NCBI GenBank assembly: GCA_020350885.1
Contig: CP070727.1
Coordinates: 3,881,517-3,926,007 of the forward strand
Reading direction: 5' to 3'
Origin: a bacterium
GTDB taxonomy: Bacteria > Krumholzibacteriota > Krumholzibacteriia > Krumholzibacteriales > Krumholzibacteriaceae
Length of the DNA stretch: 44,491 nucleotides
Below, in pieces: positions 16,427 to 25,248 of this stretch. The first letter of the stretch is position 1, and each line of letters starts with the position of its first letter. Both the position numbers and the translations under genes were made by a program. The notes under the pieces were generated by a model, which did no database searches, was not told where the DNA came from, and saw only the letters and a program-made list of their open reading frames with translations.

Positions 16427-17824
16427 ATGATGAAGAGGATATCGATCGTGACCGTTGCGGTCCTTGTGCTCCTGGCGCCGCTTGCGCTCCCGGCGGGACC
16501 GAAAGATGTGAAACTTCCACCTTACACGGAGCATACCCTGAAGAACGGTTTGAAGGTTTTTGTCATGGAGACGAAAGAGGTACCGCTCGTTACGGTGCGG
16601 CTCCTCGTTCCGGCGGGTTCGGCGCACGATCCATCGGGTAGCGAAGGTATCGCAAATCTGACGGGGCGGCTTCTCATGAAGGGCGCAGGCGGATGGAGCG
16701 CCGAGGAGATCTCGGAGACCGTCGATGGGATCGGGGGCCGCCTCTCTGCCGATCCGGGAAGGGATTTTACGCTCGTAGCCGGTGATTTCATGTCGCGGGA
16801 TCTCGAGACGGCACTCGACCTTCTCGCAACCGTTGTGATGGATCCCGAGTTCCTGGCCGAGGAGATTGAGCGTGAACGGGGGATCGTTCTCGCCGAGATA
16901 CAGAGCACGAAGGAGCGTCCCTCCTCGATTGCCACGAGGGAAGCGTTACGGGAGCTGTTCGGAGAGCATCCATACGCCCATCCCGTCTCCGGCTCGCAGG
17001 CGAGTGTGTCCGGTATCGCGAGAGGCGATATCGTCGATTTTCATCGTAGGCGCTTCGTGCCGCCGGGAAGCATCCTGGCCGTCGTCGGTGATGTGGAGGC
17101 CACAAAAGCGCTCAAGGCCATACGGGAACGGTTCGGTTCCTGGCGCGGCGAGGCCGCTGCGGGGACCGGAGTCGATGAGCTTGCCATGGAGCACCTCGAG
17201 GGTAGAAGGGTCCTTGTCATCGATAAGCCCGATGCAACTCAGAGCCAGATCCGTTTCGGCAATATAGCCGTCGGCAGGAATACCCCCGACTATTTCCCAC
17301 TACTCGTTGCCAACAATATCCTCGGCGGCGGCTTCACGTCCCGGCTCGTAGACGAGATACGGGTAAACCGCGGCCTCACATACGGCGTTGGAAGCTTCAT
17401 GGTTTATCTTCGCCACGGTGGGCTATTCGGTGTCTATACATTCACCAAGAATGCCACCCTGCGCGAGACGATCGATGTCGCGCTCGCCGAGGTGGAACGC
17501 ATCCGGAGCGAGGAGGTCGGAAGCGAAGAGCTCGAAAAATCCAAGCGGTACCTCTCGGGCCTCTTCCCGTTCGAGCTCGAGACGAACGACGATCTTGCCC
17601 GTTGGCTCACCGAGCTTGCGTTCTATGGTCTGGATAAGAGTGTTGTCGAGAAATACCGTACGAAGACGGGAGAAGTCAACACCGGGGATGTGCGCCGGGT
17701 GGCACAGAAGTATTTCCATGCGGACGGTTGTGTCATCGTGCTGCTCACCAACTACAACGAGGTAAAGGACCAGCTCGAGGGCCTCGGCTCGATCGAAGTC
17801 GTCAGCATCGATGATCTGGAGTAG
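16427..17824 (+). CDS. M16 family peptidase homologue lacking the zinc motif
   Basis: A 465-residue exported M16-family protein. The signal peptide is cleaved near LALPAG rather than carrying a lipobox. Where the active subunit has HxxEH this one reads GSEGIANLTGRLL (near residue 67), so it cannot bind zinc in the usual way. The C-terminal RGLTYGVGS motif (near 325-333), used in M16 pairs to bind the substrate, is kept. Bacterial M16 peptidases often work as a heterodimer of a catalytic and a binding subunit, and the 13-nt gap to the catalytic gene supports that. GGAGG precedes ATG 16427. The substrate is not indicated. Confidence 0.88.
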   Translation: MMKRISIVTVAVLVLLAPLALPAGPKDVKLPPYTEHTLKNGLKVFVMETKEVPLVTVRLLVPAGSAHDPSGSEGIANLTGRLLMKGAGGWSAEEISETVDGIGGRLSADPGRDFTLVAGDFMSRDLETALDLLATVVMDPEFLAEEIERERGIVLAEIQSTKERPSSIATREALRELFGEHPYAHPVSGSQASVSGIARGDIVDFHRRRFVPPGSILAVVGDVEATKALKAIRERFGSWRGEAAAGTGVDELAMEHLEGRRVLVIDKPDATQSQIRFGNIAVGRNTPDYFPLLVANNILGGGFTSRLVDEIRVNRGLTYGVGSFMVYLRHGGLFGVYTFTKNATLRETIDVALAEVERIRSEEVGSEELEKSKRYLSGLFPFELETNDDLARWLTELAFYGLDKSVVEKYRTKTGEVNTGDVRRVAQKYFHADGCVIVLLTNYNEVKDQLEGLGSIEVVSIDDLE

Positions 17825-17844
17825 GTTGATTTCCAGAGAAGGAT

Positions 17845-18717
17845 CTAGAGAAGCCCCATTCCGTGCATCTGCTTTTTCACACCTTCGGGAAAAGTCATCG
17901 GTGTGTAGCTGAGCTCTCTCGCTGCATCGGTGTAGTCGAAGGATTTGTCTTCACGAAGCCGCTCGATCTGTTCCGTGTCGAGCCTGAGCCCTGGGCGGAT
18001 CGCCTTGGCGAGCCGTAGGGCGATCAGCGCGGTCCAGTACGGAACCGGAACTACCCGCACACGCCTGCCGAGCAGTCCGGCAACGATCGTTACCATTTCC
18101 CGTAGCGTGTGTGCACTTCCACCCGGCACATTGTAGCTTTTACCGATACTCTCCGGCGATCCGAGGGCGGCGGCGATGCACGAGGCGAGATCCGTCACGT
18201 GCACCGGCTGGAATACCGATCTTCCCGAGGCCGGCAGTGGAATAAGGGAATGGCGGTGCACGAGCCCTATCAACCGGGAGATATTCCGGTCGTCGGGGGC
18301 GCCGTAGATCATCGTCGGCCTCAGGATCGTGTATGCGATAGCAGAGTTCTCGATCTCCCGCTCGACCGCGGTGATAGCACCGGCGTTCGATCGGTGGCGG
18401 GAGAAGACACCGGTCGAGCTTACGGCGATGAGCCGTTTCATTCGAACGCATCCTGCGAGGACCGCCCCGGTGTGGAAGATCGATGAGAGGTGGATGACCG
18501 TCTCCTGGCCGCCGTAGGCGGCCCTGAGGGATTCCGGATCCGAGGCATCGCCAACGGCGATCGAAACACCGAAGCGGCGAAGCCGATCGGCCCGTCCTCC
18601 CGGCCTGCACAGGCAGGTGATCTGCCGGATGGCGAATCGCTCGTCCGTTGAAAGCAGATGCAGGAGCGCCTGTCCCGTCTTTCCCGATCCGCCTGTGAGG
18701 AAGACCTGCTGATCCAT
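17845..18717 (-). CDS. Extended SDR / NAD(P)-dependent epimerase-like protein
   Basis: A 290-residue Rossmann-fold protein. MDQQVFLTGGSGKTGQALL carries the dinucleotide-binding GGxGxxG at its N-terminus. VIHLSS and AVSSTGVFS follow, then TILRPTMIYG and the substrate-side FQPVHVTDLASCI, the order seen in atypical or extended short-chain dehydrogenases. The canonical YxxxK catalytic pair is not evident after the serine (FSRHRSNAG instead), so it may be an atypical SDR that binds the cofactor without classic oxidoreduction. The start at 18717 has GAGG about 6 nt before it; an upstream extension would run through the divergent intergenic region. It ends 20 nt from the M16 gene, convergent. Confidence 0.75.
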   Translation of the reverse strand: MDQQVFLTGGSGKTGQALLHLLSTDERFAIRQITCLCRPGGRADRLRRFGVSIAVGDASDPESLRAAYGGQETVIHLSSIFHTGAVLAGCVRMKRLIAVSSTGVFSRHRSNAGAITAVEREIENSAIAYTILRPTMIYGAPDDRNISRLIGLVHRHSLIPLPASGRSVFQPVHVTDLASCIAAALGSPESIGKSYNVPGGSAHTLREMVTIVAGLLGRRVRVVPVPYWTALIALRLAKAIRPGLRLDTEQIERLREDKSFDYTDAARELSYTPMTFPEGVKKQMHGMGLL

Positions 18718-18772
18718 ACGAACCTCATAGCAGAATTGTGGTTTGGTGTAAAGGGATGCAGGGCAAAAAGGG

Positions 18773-18801
18773 TTGACGCTCCGGACTGGCTCGGTTTCAA
18801 T
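18773..18801 (+). promoter_or_regulatory. Promoter candidate for the DPP-IV-like gene
   Basis: TTGACG (18773-18778), a 17-nt spacer and TTCAAT (18796-18801, four of six consensus bases). A start near 18808 would give a leader of about 54 nt before the ATG at 18862. It sits in the 144-nt gap shared with the divergent SDR gene. Confidence 0.4.
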
Positions 18802-18861
18802 GTAAATCCCTGCGTGAAGATCTGTACCGTCGTGCAAAGACGATCCGGAGGTTTATTTGTA

Positions 18862-21270
18862 ATGTATAAATCGTTTTTTCTTATACTTGTTGCCCTAAAT
18901 CTCGTTTCACACGCTCTAATTGTTGATGGAGCCGGTGCCGTGGAATCGTCCGCGGGCGTTGAAGAAGGTGCCGGACTCACCATCGAGCGGATGTACCGGG
19001 ACCCGCGGCTGACCGGTGTTACACCCCGGAGCATCACCTGGTCGCCCGACGGGAAGCGGCTCGCCTTCCGCTGGAACGACGAGGGGGAGCGGTTCTACGA
19101 TATCTGGATCTGCGAAGCTTCCGGTAAGAAGCTCCGCCGCCTTACGAATGCAGCGGCCATCGGAGAGCGGACGGTGACGCTCACGAGGGCCGAGATCGAC
19201 CGGATGGAGACGATGCGCAGGGTAGGGAGCGGTATCTTCTCATTCGTCTGGTCCCCCGACGGTACATCGATCCTCTTTCCCCTGCACGGGGACTTCTTCA
19301 TCGCCGATGCCGGCTCGGGCGAGGTTCGACGGCTCTTCCAGACCGCCGCCTCGGAGACCGATCCCGCTTTCTCTCCGGACGGCAGGCAGCTCGCCTTCGT
19401 GCGGGAAAACGATCTCTGGGTGATGGACCTCAAGAACGGCATGGAGCGGCAGATTACGGTAACGGGCAGCGAGACGCTCTACAACGGCCTTGGCGATTAC
19501 ATCGATTACGAGGAGGTCGGAAGAGACGAGGCCTTCTGGTGGTCGCCGGACGGCAGCCGGATCGCATACGTACAGAGCGATGTGAGCCCCGTACGGGAAC
19601 TTCTCATTCCCGACTACCTCGGCACATTCGTCGAGGTGCGCAGACAGCTTCGTCCCGTCGCCGGCGACGCAAACGGGATAAAGCGCCTGGGAGTGCTGTC
19701 CCTTGATACCGGCGAGACGGTATGGATCGAGCCGGGCCTTCCGAGAGACGAGTATATCGTGCAGGTACATTGGCATCCGACAGGTGAGAAGCTACTCGTC
19801 CTCAGCGAGCCGCGGCATCTCAAGGAACTCCATTTCCTCCAGGCCGATCCCGCCGATGGATCGATCGACACCCTCTTCACCGTGCGGGACGAGAAGTGGG
19901 TCAATGTGAACAATACCTTCATCCGCTGGGACGAAGACGGCGGGTATTGTTACTATTCTTCGGAGGAGAGCGGGTCGAACCACATCTACCGGTTGCACTG
20001 GGGAGACCGTTCACGTGAGATGCTCACGAGAGGGACCTGGGAGGTTACCGCGCTACATGGTATCGACGGGAAGGGGCGTCTCTGGTTCACATCGACCGAG
20101 GTCGAACCGGAGCAGCGCCACCTCTTCTATGTAGATCGAGAGGGCAAGCGCTTCAGGGTGACGGCGGATGAGGGGTGGTACACGACCTTCCTCTCGAGGG
20201 ACTGCCGGCGGGCCGCCGTTAGCTACTCGAATCCCGGGAATCCTCCCGATCTCTATATCCTCGAATCCCTCGAGGGTGAGGAGGTACAGGGGGAGCCTGC
20301 CGCTCCGAGGCGGGGCGCGCGTGGAGGTGGTCATACGCCTTCCCTGCACTACCGCTCGACATGGCCGGTACCCGGCGGCCTCAGGCGCATCACCCACTCG
20401 CCCGCGGACGATTTCGGCGGACTTGCCCTTCCGATGCCCAGATATTTCACACTCGAGAGCCGTCTCGACAGCGAGATGATCCATGCGCTCCTTCTTCTCC
20501 CGCCGGGGCTGGGGGATATCGATCTCGAGGGCATTTTGTCGGGGCGCAGCGATACTCGTTTCGACCGGAGGTATCCCGCCATCATAAGCGTCCATGGCGG
20601 CGGGTATGCCCAGTCGGTGATCAAGGCATGGCGCTGGCGCACCCTTTTCGACACTTACCTCGTAAACGGGAAGGGCTATGTGATACTCGACCTCGATTAC
20701 AGGGGGAGCTCCGGGTACGGCCGGAAGTTTCGAACCGATGTGCATCTCGCCCTCGGTGGTCCCGATCTCGAGGACGAGATGACGGGCCTCGAGCTTCTAT
20801 GCAAGCTCCCCTTCATCGATCCCGGCCGTATCGGGATGTGGGGTTGGAGCTACGGCGGATTCATGACGGCGCATGCGATGCTGCGTTACCCGGATGCCTT
20901 CGAGGCGGGGGCGGCGGTTGCGCCTGTTACCGACTGGCGTAACTACGACACCCACTATACGGAGGAGCGGCTCGGGATGCCGCAGAATGAGGTGGAAGCA
21001 TACGAGATGGGTTCCCCTGTAAGCCATGCCGACAGTCTCCGTAACCACCTGCTGATCATACACGGCATGGGCGATGACAATGTCCATTTCCAGGACACGG
21101 TACAGCTCGTGGACCGGCTGATCGCAAGCGGCGTAGACTTCGAGGTGATGTTCTACCCGGCCGGCAAGCACGGGATCAGGGCCGATGCGAGCAGGATCCA
21201 CCTCTTCCGGAAGATCACACGGCATTTCGAACGTTTCCTGAACGGGGATCCCGATGCATTCTGCCCGTAG
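18862..21270 (+). CDS. S9B dipeptidyl peptidase IV-like serine peptidase
   Basis: An 802-residue exported peptidase. A signal peptide (MYKSFFLILVALNLVSHALI) leads to a DPPIV_N beta-propeller of about 500 residues with repeated WSPDG motifs and a double-glutamate site DYEEVGRDEAFWW, which in DPP-IV binds the substrate amino terminus. The alpha/beta-hydrolase part has the nucleophile Ser663 in GWSYGG, Asp739 in GMGDDN and His770 in GKHG. Members cut X-Pro or X-Ala dipeptides from peptide ends in the periplasm. GGAGG lies 11 nt before the ATG. The neighbouring M16 pair suggests, weakly, a shared role in peptide breakdown. Confidence 0.92.
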   Translation: MYKSFFLILVALNLVSHALIVDGAGAVESSAGVEEGAGLTIERMYRDPRLTGVTPRSITWSPDGKRLAFRWNDEGERFYDIWICEASGKKLRRLTNAAAIGERTVTLTRAEIDRMETMRRVGSGIFSFVWSPDGTSILFPLHGDFFIADAGSGEVRRLFQTAASETDPAFSPDGRQLAFVRENDLWVMDLKNGMERQITVTGSETLYNGLGDYIDYEEVGRDEAFWWSPDGSRIAYVQSDVSPVRELLIPDYLGTFVEVRRQLRPVAGDANGIKRLGVLSLDTGETVWIEPGLPRDEYIVQVHWHPTGEKLLVLSEPRHLKELHFLQADPADGSIDTLFTVRDEKWVNVNNTFIRWDEDGGYCYYSSEESGSNHIYRLHWGDRSREMLTRGTWEVTALHGIDGKGRLWFTSTEVEPEQRHLFYVDREGKRFRVTADEGWYTTFLSRDCRRAAVSYSNPGNPPDLYILESLEGEEVQGEPAAPRRGARGGGHTPSLHYRSTWPVPGGLRRITHSPADDFGGLALPMPRYFTLESRLDSEMIHALLLLPPGLGDIDLEGILSGRSDTRFDRRYPAIISVHGGGYAQSVIKAWRWRTLFDTYLVNGKGYVILDLDYRGSSGYGRKFRTDVHLALGGPDLEDEMTGLELLCKLPFIDPGRIGMWGWSYGGFMTAHAMLRYPDAFEAGAAVAPVTDWRNYDTHYTEERLGMPQNEVEAYEMGSPVSHADSLRNHLLIIHGMGDDNVHFQDTVQLVDRLIASGVDFEVMFYPAGKHGIRADASRIHLFRKITRHFERFLNGDPDAFCP

Positions 21271-21392
21271 TGGAAGCTGCGATGGTTGGACGACCTGTGG
21301 GGGTGGTGAGCAGCCGTGTGTCGATGAGGAGATGGTGCTGACGGGAGTAGAGGCGGATTCGTGGCCAGTTGTCGCCGGCGGCATACAGGCGT

Positions 21393-23189
21393 CTAGTCAC
21401 TGAGCGGCCCGTAGTGGAGAATGGTGCCGGAACGGCCTACGGTGAAGACATCGTACTTCGAATTCTGCCAGACACCGGTGAGGGACTGCTTCGTCAGGCT
21501 CTTCATCGTCTTCCATCGTGCGCCGTTGTAATGAGTGATCGTTCCCGAGAAGCCCACGGCGAAGATGTCGTTCGACGAGATACCGTGAACGCCATTGAGA
21601 CCGGTTGATGTCCAGCTGACCACCTGATTCCACGCTGCGCCGTCGAAACGGAAGACCACCCCAACGCTGCCGACTGCGTAGATATCGTTACTCCTGCTGC
21701 CCCAAATGGCTTCGAGCGTGTTGGACATACCGGTTGGTATTGTAATCCATGAGCCGTCGATGTACGCGAGGATCGTACCCTCGCGCCCGACCGCATAGAC
21801 CCTCCCCGATGGATCGATCCATACACCGTTGAGGTCGTTCGATGTCGGACTGTCCATCTGTTTCCATTCTATTCCGTCGTAGTGACAGATAACGCCGTTC
21901 CTTCCCACCGCGTAGACATTACGCCACGAGCTGCCCCACACATCATAGAGATGGTCCTCTGCTTGAAATCCGTCGATGCTCCAGGTTCCTCCATTGTAAT
22001 GGAGTAAGACTCCGGAAGTTCCGACTGCATAGATGTCGTCCCACGATGCGCCCCAGATTCCGTAGAGTGAATTGTGGGTGCCGCTTTCCATTTCCTGCCA
22101 CGACTCGCCGTCGTAGAAGAGGATCGTGCCAAGCCTGCCTACGGCGTAGACCTCGTCCTCGTCGTAGGCCCATACGTCATAGAGGTCGTTTGTGTATCCC
22201 GATGCAACCGTTTCCCAATCGTAGCCGGAGCTGTGGATGACGGTGCCGCTTGCACCGACGGCGAGTATGTTATGTGGGGAGCTTCCATGTATGTCCAAGA
22301 GCGATACTTCGACCGGGCTGGTGAGTGTATGCCACTCCGTTCCGTCATAGCACAGCAGTGATCCATATATACCGGCGGCATAGATCGTATCGGCCGCTGT
22401 TCCCCAGATCTTGGAAAAGGCCTCGTCGGGAAATTGTTCATCGACTTCCCATGTGTCGCCGTCGAAATGGAATATGTTGCCGTGCACATCGGCGGCATAG
22501 ATGTTGTTCCAACTGGTCCCCCAGATATCGGTGAAGTTTCCATTGCTGGGACTCTCCATCTCCCGCCAGCCCAAGCCGTCTTTGTGCAGCAGGGTTCCGC
22601 TATTGCCGACGGCATAGATATCGCTCTCACCGCTGCCCCAGACACCGTTCAACCGCTCGGAAGTGACACTGTCCGTTATGCTCCATCGGGTACCGTCGTA
22701 GTGACAGATGAATCCGAAGTCACCGACCGCATAGATGGAGCCGCCCGGTAATCCGAAGATATCCCAGTAAGATCCTAGATTGCCTGGTATGCGGGTTACC
22801 TCGCGCCATTCCACACCGTCGTACTGTAGGATGATGAAGCGTTCGCCCACGGCGAAGATCCGGTTGCCGGAACCTCCCCAGATCGCCCTGAGATCCATCG
22901 CTGTGGGGCTCTCCATCGGGTGGAGGCGCTCTCCGTCGAAACGGAGTATCGTGCCTCTCTTGCCGACGATGAATGTGAACATGTCTGAGTGGCTCCAGAC
23001 CCCGGTGAGGAGTGTGCCCGTGGTCACGAGCTCCCAGCCGAAGGTATGCGGCGGAACCATATCGGGCTGCACCGGAATCGGGTCCACAGGGGCATCGGTG
23101 CAGGATTGCAGGAGGATGCCGCACGAAAGGAGTGTGATCCGTAGCACATGTGTACTTCTGAGGCGGAGTGTATGTATCGAGCGGTCCAT
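21393..23189 (-). CDS. Lipoprotein with fourteen 39-residue propeller-type repeats
   Basis: A 598-residue probable lipoprotein (ILLQSCTDA, Cys30) that is almost wholly repeats. The unit is about 39 residues, of the form IYAVGxxGTILHYDGxxW, a loop, then LxxVWGSSxxD. I count fourteen starts, the last cut short at the C-terminus (VFTVGRSGTILHYG). This is the pattern of a beta-propeller; fourteen blades would fit two seven-bladed rings, which is inference. No catalytic motif is seen. The start is uncertain: ATG 23189 gives the lipobox but has only a poor ribosome site, and the frame is open further upstream. The function is unknown; surface adhesion or scaffold roles are possible. Confidence 0.75.
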   Translation of the reverse strand: MDRSIHTLRLRSTHVLRITLLSCGILLQSCTDAPVDPIPVQPDMVPPHTFGWELVTTGTLLTGVWSHSDMFTFIVGKRGTILRFDGERLHPMESPTAMDLRAIWGGSGNRIFAVGERFIILQYDGVEWREVTRIPGNLGSYWDIFGLPGGSIYAVGDFGFICHYDGTRWSITDSVTSERLNGVWGSGESDIYAVGNSGTLLHKDGLGWREMESPSNGNFTDIWGTSWNNIYAADVHGNIFHFDGDTWEVDEQFPDEAFSKIWGTAADTIYAAGIYGSLLCYDGTEWHTLTSPVEVSLLDIHGSSPHNILAVGASGTVIHSSGYDWETVASGYTNDLYDVWAYDEDEVYAVGRLGTILFYDGESWQEMESGTHNSLYGIWGASWDDIYAVGTSGVLLHYNGGTWSIDGFQAEDHLYDVWGSSWRNVYAVGRNGVICHYDGIEWKQMDSPTSNDLNGVWIDPSGRVYAVGREGTILAYIDGSWITIPTGMSNTLEAIWGSRSNDIYAVGSVGVVFRFDGAAWNQVVSWTSTGLNGVHGISSNDIFAVGFSGTITHYNGARWKTMKSLTKQSLTGVWQNSKYDVFTVGRSGTILHYGPLSD

Positions 23190-23248
23190 AGTGCTTGTCC
23201 GGGCCCGGAGCAACCCTCGCCGTAGGCCATGAGTAGTGACAGCCGATC

Positions 23249-23647
23249 CTACGGTACCGTAACCGTTCTCAATTCGAACTCCGGCGGGTCGAACAGGTGC
23301 TTCTTTACCGTGCAGAGATCGACCGCGCGGATCAGACCCTCTCGGTACTTCTCGGGGAAATCCGGCGGGAGCTCGATATCGATCGTTATCTTTGTAATCA
23401 TTCTGGTCTCCTGGTTCCTCTCCATTCGCTGCACAAGCCTGATCCCATCGAGCGGTATGTCGCGTTTCTCGCAGAAATACACGACATAGATGCCGCCGCA
23501 CGTTGCGATGGAAGCGAGGAAGAGATCGAACGGCGCCGGTGCGGAACCGTTCCCGCCCGCATGCTTCGCCTGGTCGGTCTGTATCGTGAAGCCCTTGTAG
23601 CTCGCATCCACCTTCTTGCTGCCGGGAAAAGTGACGATGAGGTCCAT
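23249..23647 (-). CDS. OsmC family protein
   Basis: A 132-residue cytoplasmic OsmC/YhfA-type protein. Members reduce organic peroxides with two reactive cysteines, here Cys50 in LASIATCGG and Cys112 in AVDLCTVKKH, in the expected positions. The fold markers GFTIQTDQ and GGNGSAPAPFDLFLAS are clear. I start at ATG 23647, preceded by AAAGGG; the frame is open further upstream, but there it runs into tRNA-Leu. The gene lies 27 nt downstream of the tRNA on the same strand with no terminator between, so it may be transcribed from the tRNA promoter. Confidence 0.88.
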   Translation of the reverse strand: MDLIVTFPGSKKVDASYKGFTIQTDQAKHAGGNGSAPAPFDLFLASIATCGGIYVVYFCEKRDIPLDGIRLVQRMERNQETRMITKITIDIELPPDFPEKYREGLIRAVDLCTVKKHLFDPPEFELRTVTVP

Positions 23648-23674
23648 TTCCGCGCCCTTTCTCGGTAAATAAAA

Positions 23675-23758
23675 TGCCTGAGGGGGGAGTCGAACCCCCA
23701 CGGGGAAAACCCCACTGCGCCCTGAACGCAGCGCGTCTACCAGTTCCACCACTCAGGC
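23675..23758 (-). tRNA. tRNA-Leu (CAG)
   Basis: An 84-nt class II tRNA. The acceptor stem GCCTGAG pairs with CTCAGGC, followed by discriminator A. The anticodon stem CTGCG/CGCAG holds the loop TTCAGGG, so the anticodon is CAG (23724-23722). A GC-rich variable arm with a TTTT loop and a T-arm with GTTCGAC follow. The CCA end is not encoded, unlike in the tRNA-Pro of this window. Confidence 0.95.
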
Positions 23759-23879
23759 ATGATCGCTATTTTTAGACTGTAAGGATACGGAAAATGTAGC
23801 TGGATGTCAAGATAGGGCGTTTCGGTTGAATTCATGGATTCCGTACCGATGCCCTGTACCGGTACGGAGATGAGGCACT

Positions 23880-24461
23880 TCACTTGCCTGCCCCGGGGAG
23901 GCGATCTATCTTCTGCTGCGCTTTGCTGGCGGATGCACCGTTCAGCTCGACTACCCGCTCGAGGGCTGCCCGTGCCTTGTCGGGATGGCCTGCGGCCAAA
24001 TACAGGTGTGCAAGATACCATGGATATTTCTCTTCCCGCCGCGCCTGTTTTTCCTCCTCTTCAAGGAACGGGATCCCCTTTTCGGCTTCGCCGCGGTAGA
24101 AGTGGGCGAGCCCGAGGTAGAACCGGAGATCTACGGGGTAGAGCGTTGTCTCCTTCTCCTTGATCTTGACGGAGGCAAGGAAGTGGGCTTTGGAGAGGAT
24201 ACGGGCGGCCTCTTCGTAATTTCTCGAGTCGAATTGGCGGAGCCCCCTGTTGACGAGGGTATCTATCTGACCGAATCTGATACGTGAGCCCTTCATCGCG
24301 ATGGGCGGCTCTATGTAGTACGGTTTGTCCTCCAGGGGGTGCCGGTTCCCAAGCAGCGGAATGAGAAACATGAGCAGAACGACGATCGCAGCAATCGGTA
24401 CGAACCGAATGAGGAAGGAAAATGGCGGTTTTCGGACAGTCTGGCGGTTGTCGTTATCCAT
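23880..24461 (-). CDS. Membrane-anchored TPR protein
   Basis: A 193-residue protein with a short cytoplasmic N-terminus, one transmembrane segment (FVPIAAIVVLLMFLIPLLG near residues 20-38) and an extracytoplasmic part of about three TPR-type helical pairs (FDSRNYEEAARILSKAHFL, then FYLGLAHFYRGEAEKGIPFL, then YLAHLYLAAGHPDKARAALE). TPR units mediate protein contacts; the partner is unknown. ATG 24461 has no clear Shine-Dalgarno sequence; a TTG two codons upstream is an alternative. A possible promoter ends so close to the start that the leader would be only about ten bases. Confidence 0.75.
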   Translation of the reverse strand: MDNDNRQTVRKPPFSFLIRFVPIAAIVVLLMFLIPLLGNRHPLEDKPYYIEPPIAMKGSRIRFGQIDTLVNRGLRQFDSRNYEEAARILSKAHFLASVKIKEKETTLYPVDLRFYLGLAHFYRGEAEKGIPFLEEEEKQARREEKYPWYLAHLYLAAGHPDKARAALERVVELNGASASKAQQKIDRLPGAGK

Positions 24462-24477
24462 GATCAATCACACCGCT

Positions 24478-24506
24478 AATCTACCCGATTACCCTGAACG
24501 GGGCAA
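24478..24506 (-). promoter_or_regulatory. Promoter candidate for the TPR gene
   Basis: TTGCCC (24506-24501), a 17-nt spacer and TAGATT (24483-24478), each matching four of six consensus bases. The expected start near 24471 leaves only about ten bases before the ATG at 24461, which fits the lack of a ribosome site. Confidence 0.35.
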
Positions 24507-24527
24507 TAGTCGAGTGTTGTGTGCACC

Positions 24528-24543
24528 CGTATCGCCCGATACG
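24528..24543. promoter_or_regulatory. Perfect palindrome between divergent genes
   Basis: CGTATCG-CC-CGATACG is a perfect inverted repeat with 7-bp arms. It lies 21 bp upstream of the candidate -35 box of the TPR gene. The spacing would suit a dimeric regulator acting on that promoter. There is a short T-run at 24551-24555, but it is separated from the repeat by a GC block, so a terminator is unlikely. Confidence 0.4.
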
Positions 24544-24763
24544 CCCGGCCTTTTTACCTTGCAAAGCCCCTGTGCACTTGCTACTTTTCGCCTGTCTCAG
24601 TGCACGCACGAGCTGTCCGGAGAGATCGGAGCGTGTGGATATGTGTTCAAAGATCACCCCTCGTGTGTGCCGGGCCGCTCATGAGTCCACAAGGGATCAC
24701 ACACCACCGGTGCAACCGCCCGGAGGGACGAAACGTATCTCATGATTGGGTGTAGTACAGGAT

Positions 24764-25222
24764 ATGAAGGCAATATGCACGAATAGAAAGGCGCGACACG
24801 ATTACTTCATCCTCGAGACGATGGAGGCGGGAATCGTTCTCAGGGGCACCGAGGTCAAGGCACTCCGGGAGGGGCGGGGGAACCTCAGGGATTCATACGC
24901 CTCGATCGAGCACGAAGAGATTTTTCTCTATAATTCTCATATCAGTCATTATTCGAAAGGGAACCGGTTCAATCACGAACCCACCAGGACGCGAAAGCTT
25001 CTCATGCACGCCCGTGAGATCAAGCGCCTCACGGGGAAGTTACAGGAGAAGGGGCTCACGCTGATCCCGCTGCGCCTCTACTTCAACGATGCCGGCAAGG
25101 TAAAGGTCGAGCTCGGGCTCGCACGGGGAAAAAAGAGTTACGATAAGCGCCACGCCATCGCCAAGAAAGATGCAGAGAGGGAAATGCGCAGGGAGATAAA
25201 GGACAAGGGTTGGAAACATTGA
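24764..25222 (+). CDS. smpB: SsrA-binding protein
   Basis: A 152-residue SmpB, which binds tmRNA and carries it to stalled ribosomes for rescue and protein tagging. Clear family signatures are [18 protein letters not shown] at the start, [18 protein letters not shown], then [10 protein letters not shown], and the basic tail [18 protein letters not shown] that enters the mRNA channel. The length is normal. I start at ATG 24764, with AGGA upstream. It opens a run of plus-strand genes concerned with cell wall and RNA, and its stop is 27 nt before the chosen amidase start. The ssrA gene is not in this window. Confidence 0.96.
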   Translation: MKAICTNRKARHDYFILETMEAGIVLRGTEVKALREGRGNLRDSYASIEHEEIFLYNSHISHYSKGNRFNHEPTRTRKLLMHAREIKRLTGKLQEKGLTLIPLRLYFNDAGKVKVELGLARGKKSYDKRHAIAKKDAEREMRREIKDKGWKH

Positions 25223-25248
25223 GCCGGGGGAAGCACAGAGCGGGACAC

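Larger units (their letters stand above)
24462..24763. other. 302-nt divergent intergenic region
   Basis: The region lies between the TPR gene (minus) and smpB (plus). It holds a possible minus-strand promoter (24478-24506), a perfect palindrome (24528-24543) and three GTGCAC sites (24521, 24572, 24600). Open frames on the plus strand show no family features, and I do not call a gene. No tmRNA is seen despite smpB being next door. Confidence 0.5.

Noticed and set aside
18720..18760. Minus-strand promoter TTTACA-17-TATGAG for the SDR gene.
   Set aside because: The -10 would overlap the ribosome site and put the transcript start at the ATG itself; not convincing next to a usable GAGG.
23690..23752. 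N-terminal extension of the OsmC protein up to 23752.
   Set aside because: These codons are the antisense-free body of tRNA-Leu on the same strand; the tRNA is certain, and the OsmC fold starts at 23647.
24519..24755. Cysteine-rich 78-codon plus-strand frame upstream of smpB.
   Set aside because: No ribosome site, biased composition from GC-rich DNA, and two other frames are open over the same stretch; the palindrome and promoter explain the region better.
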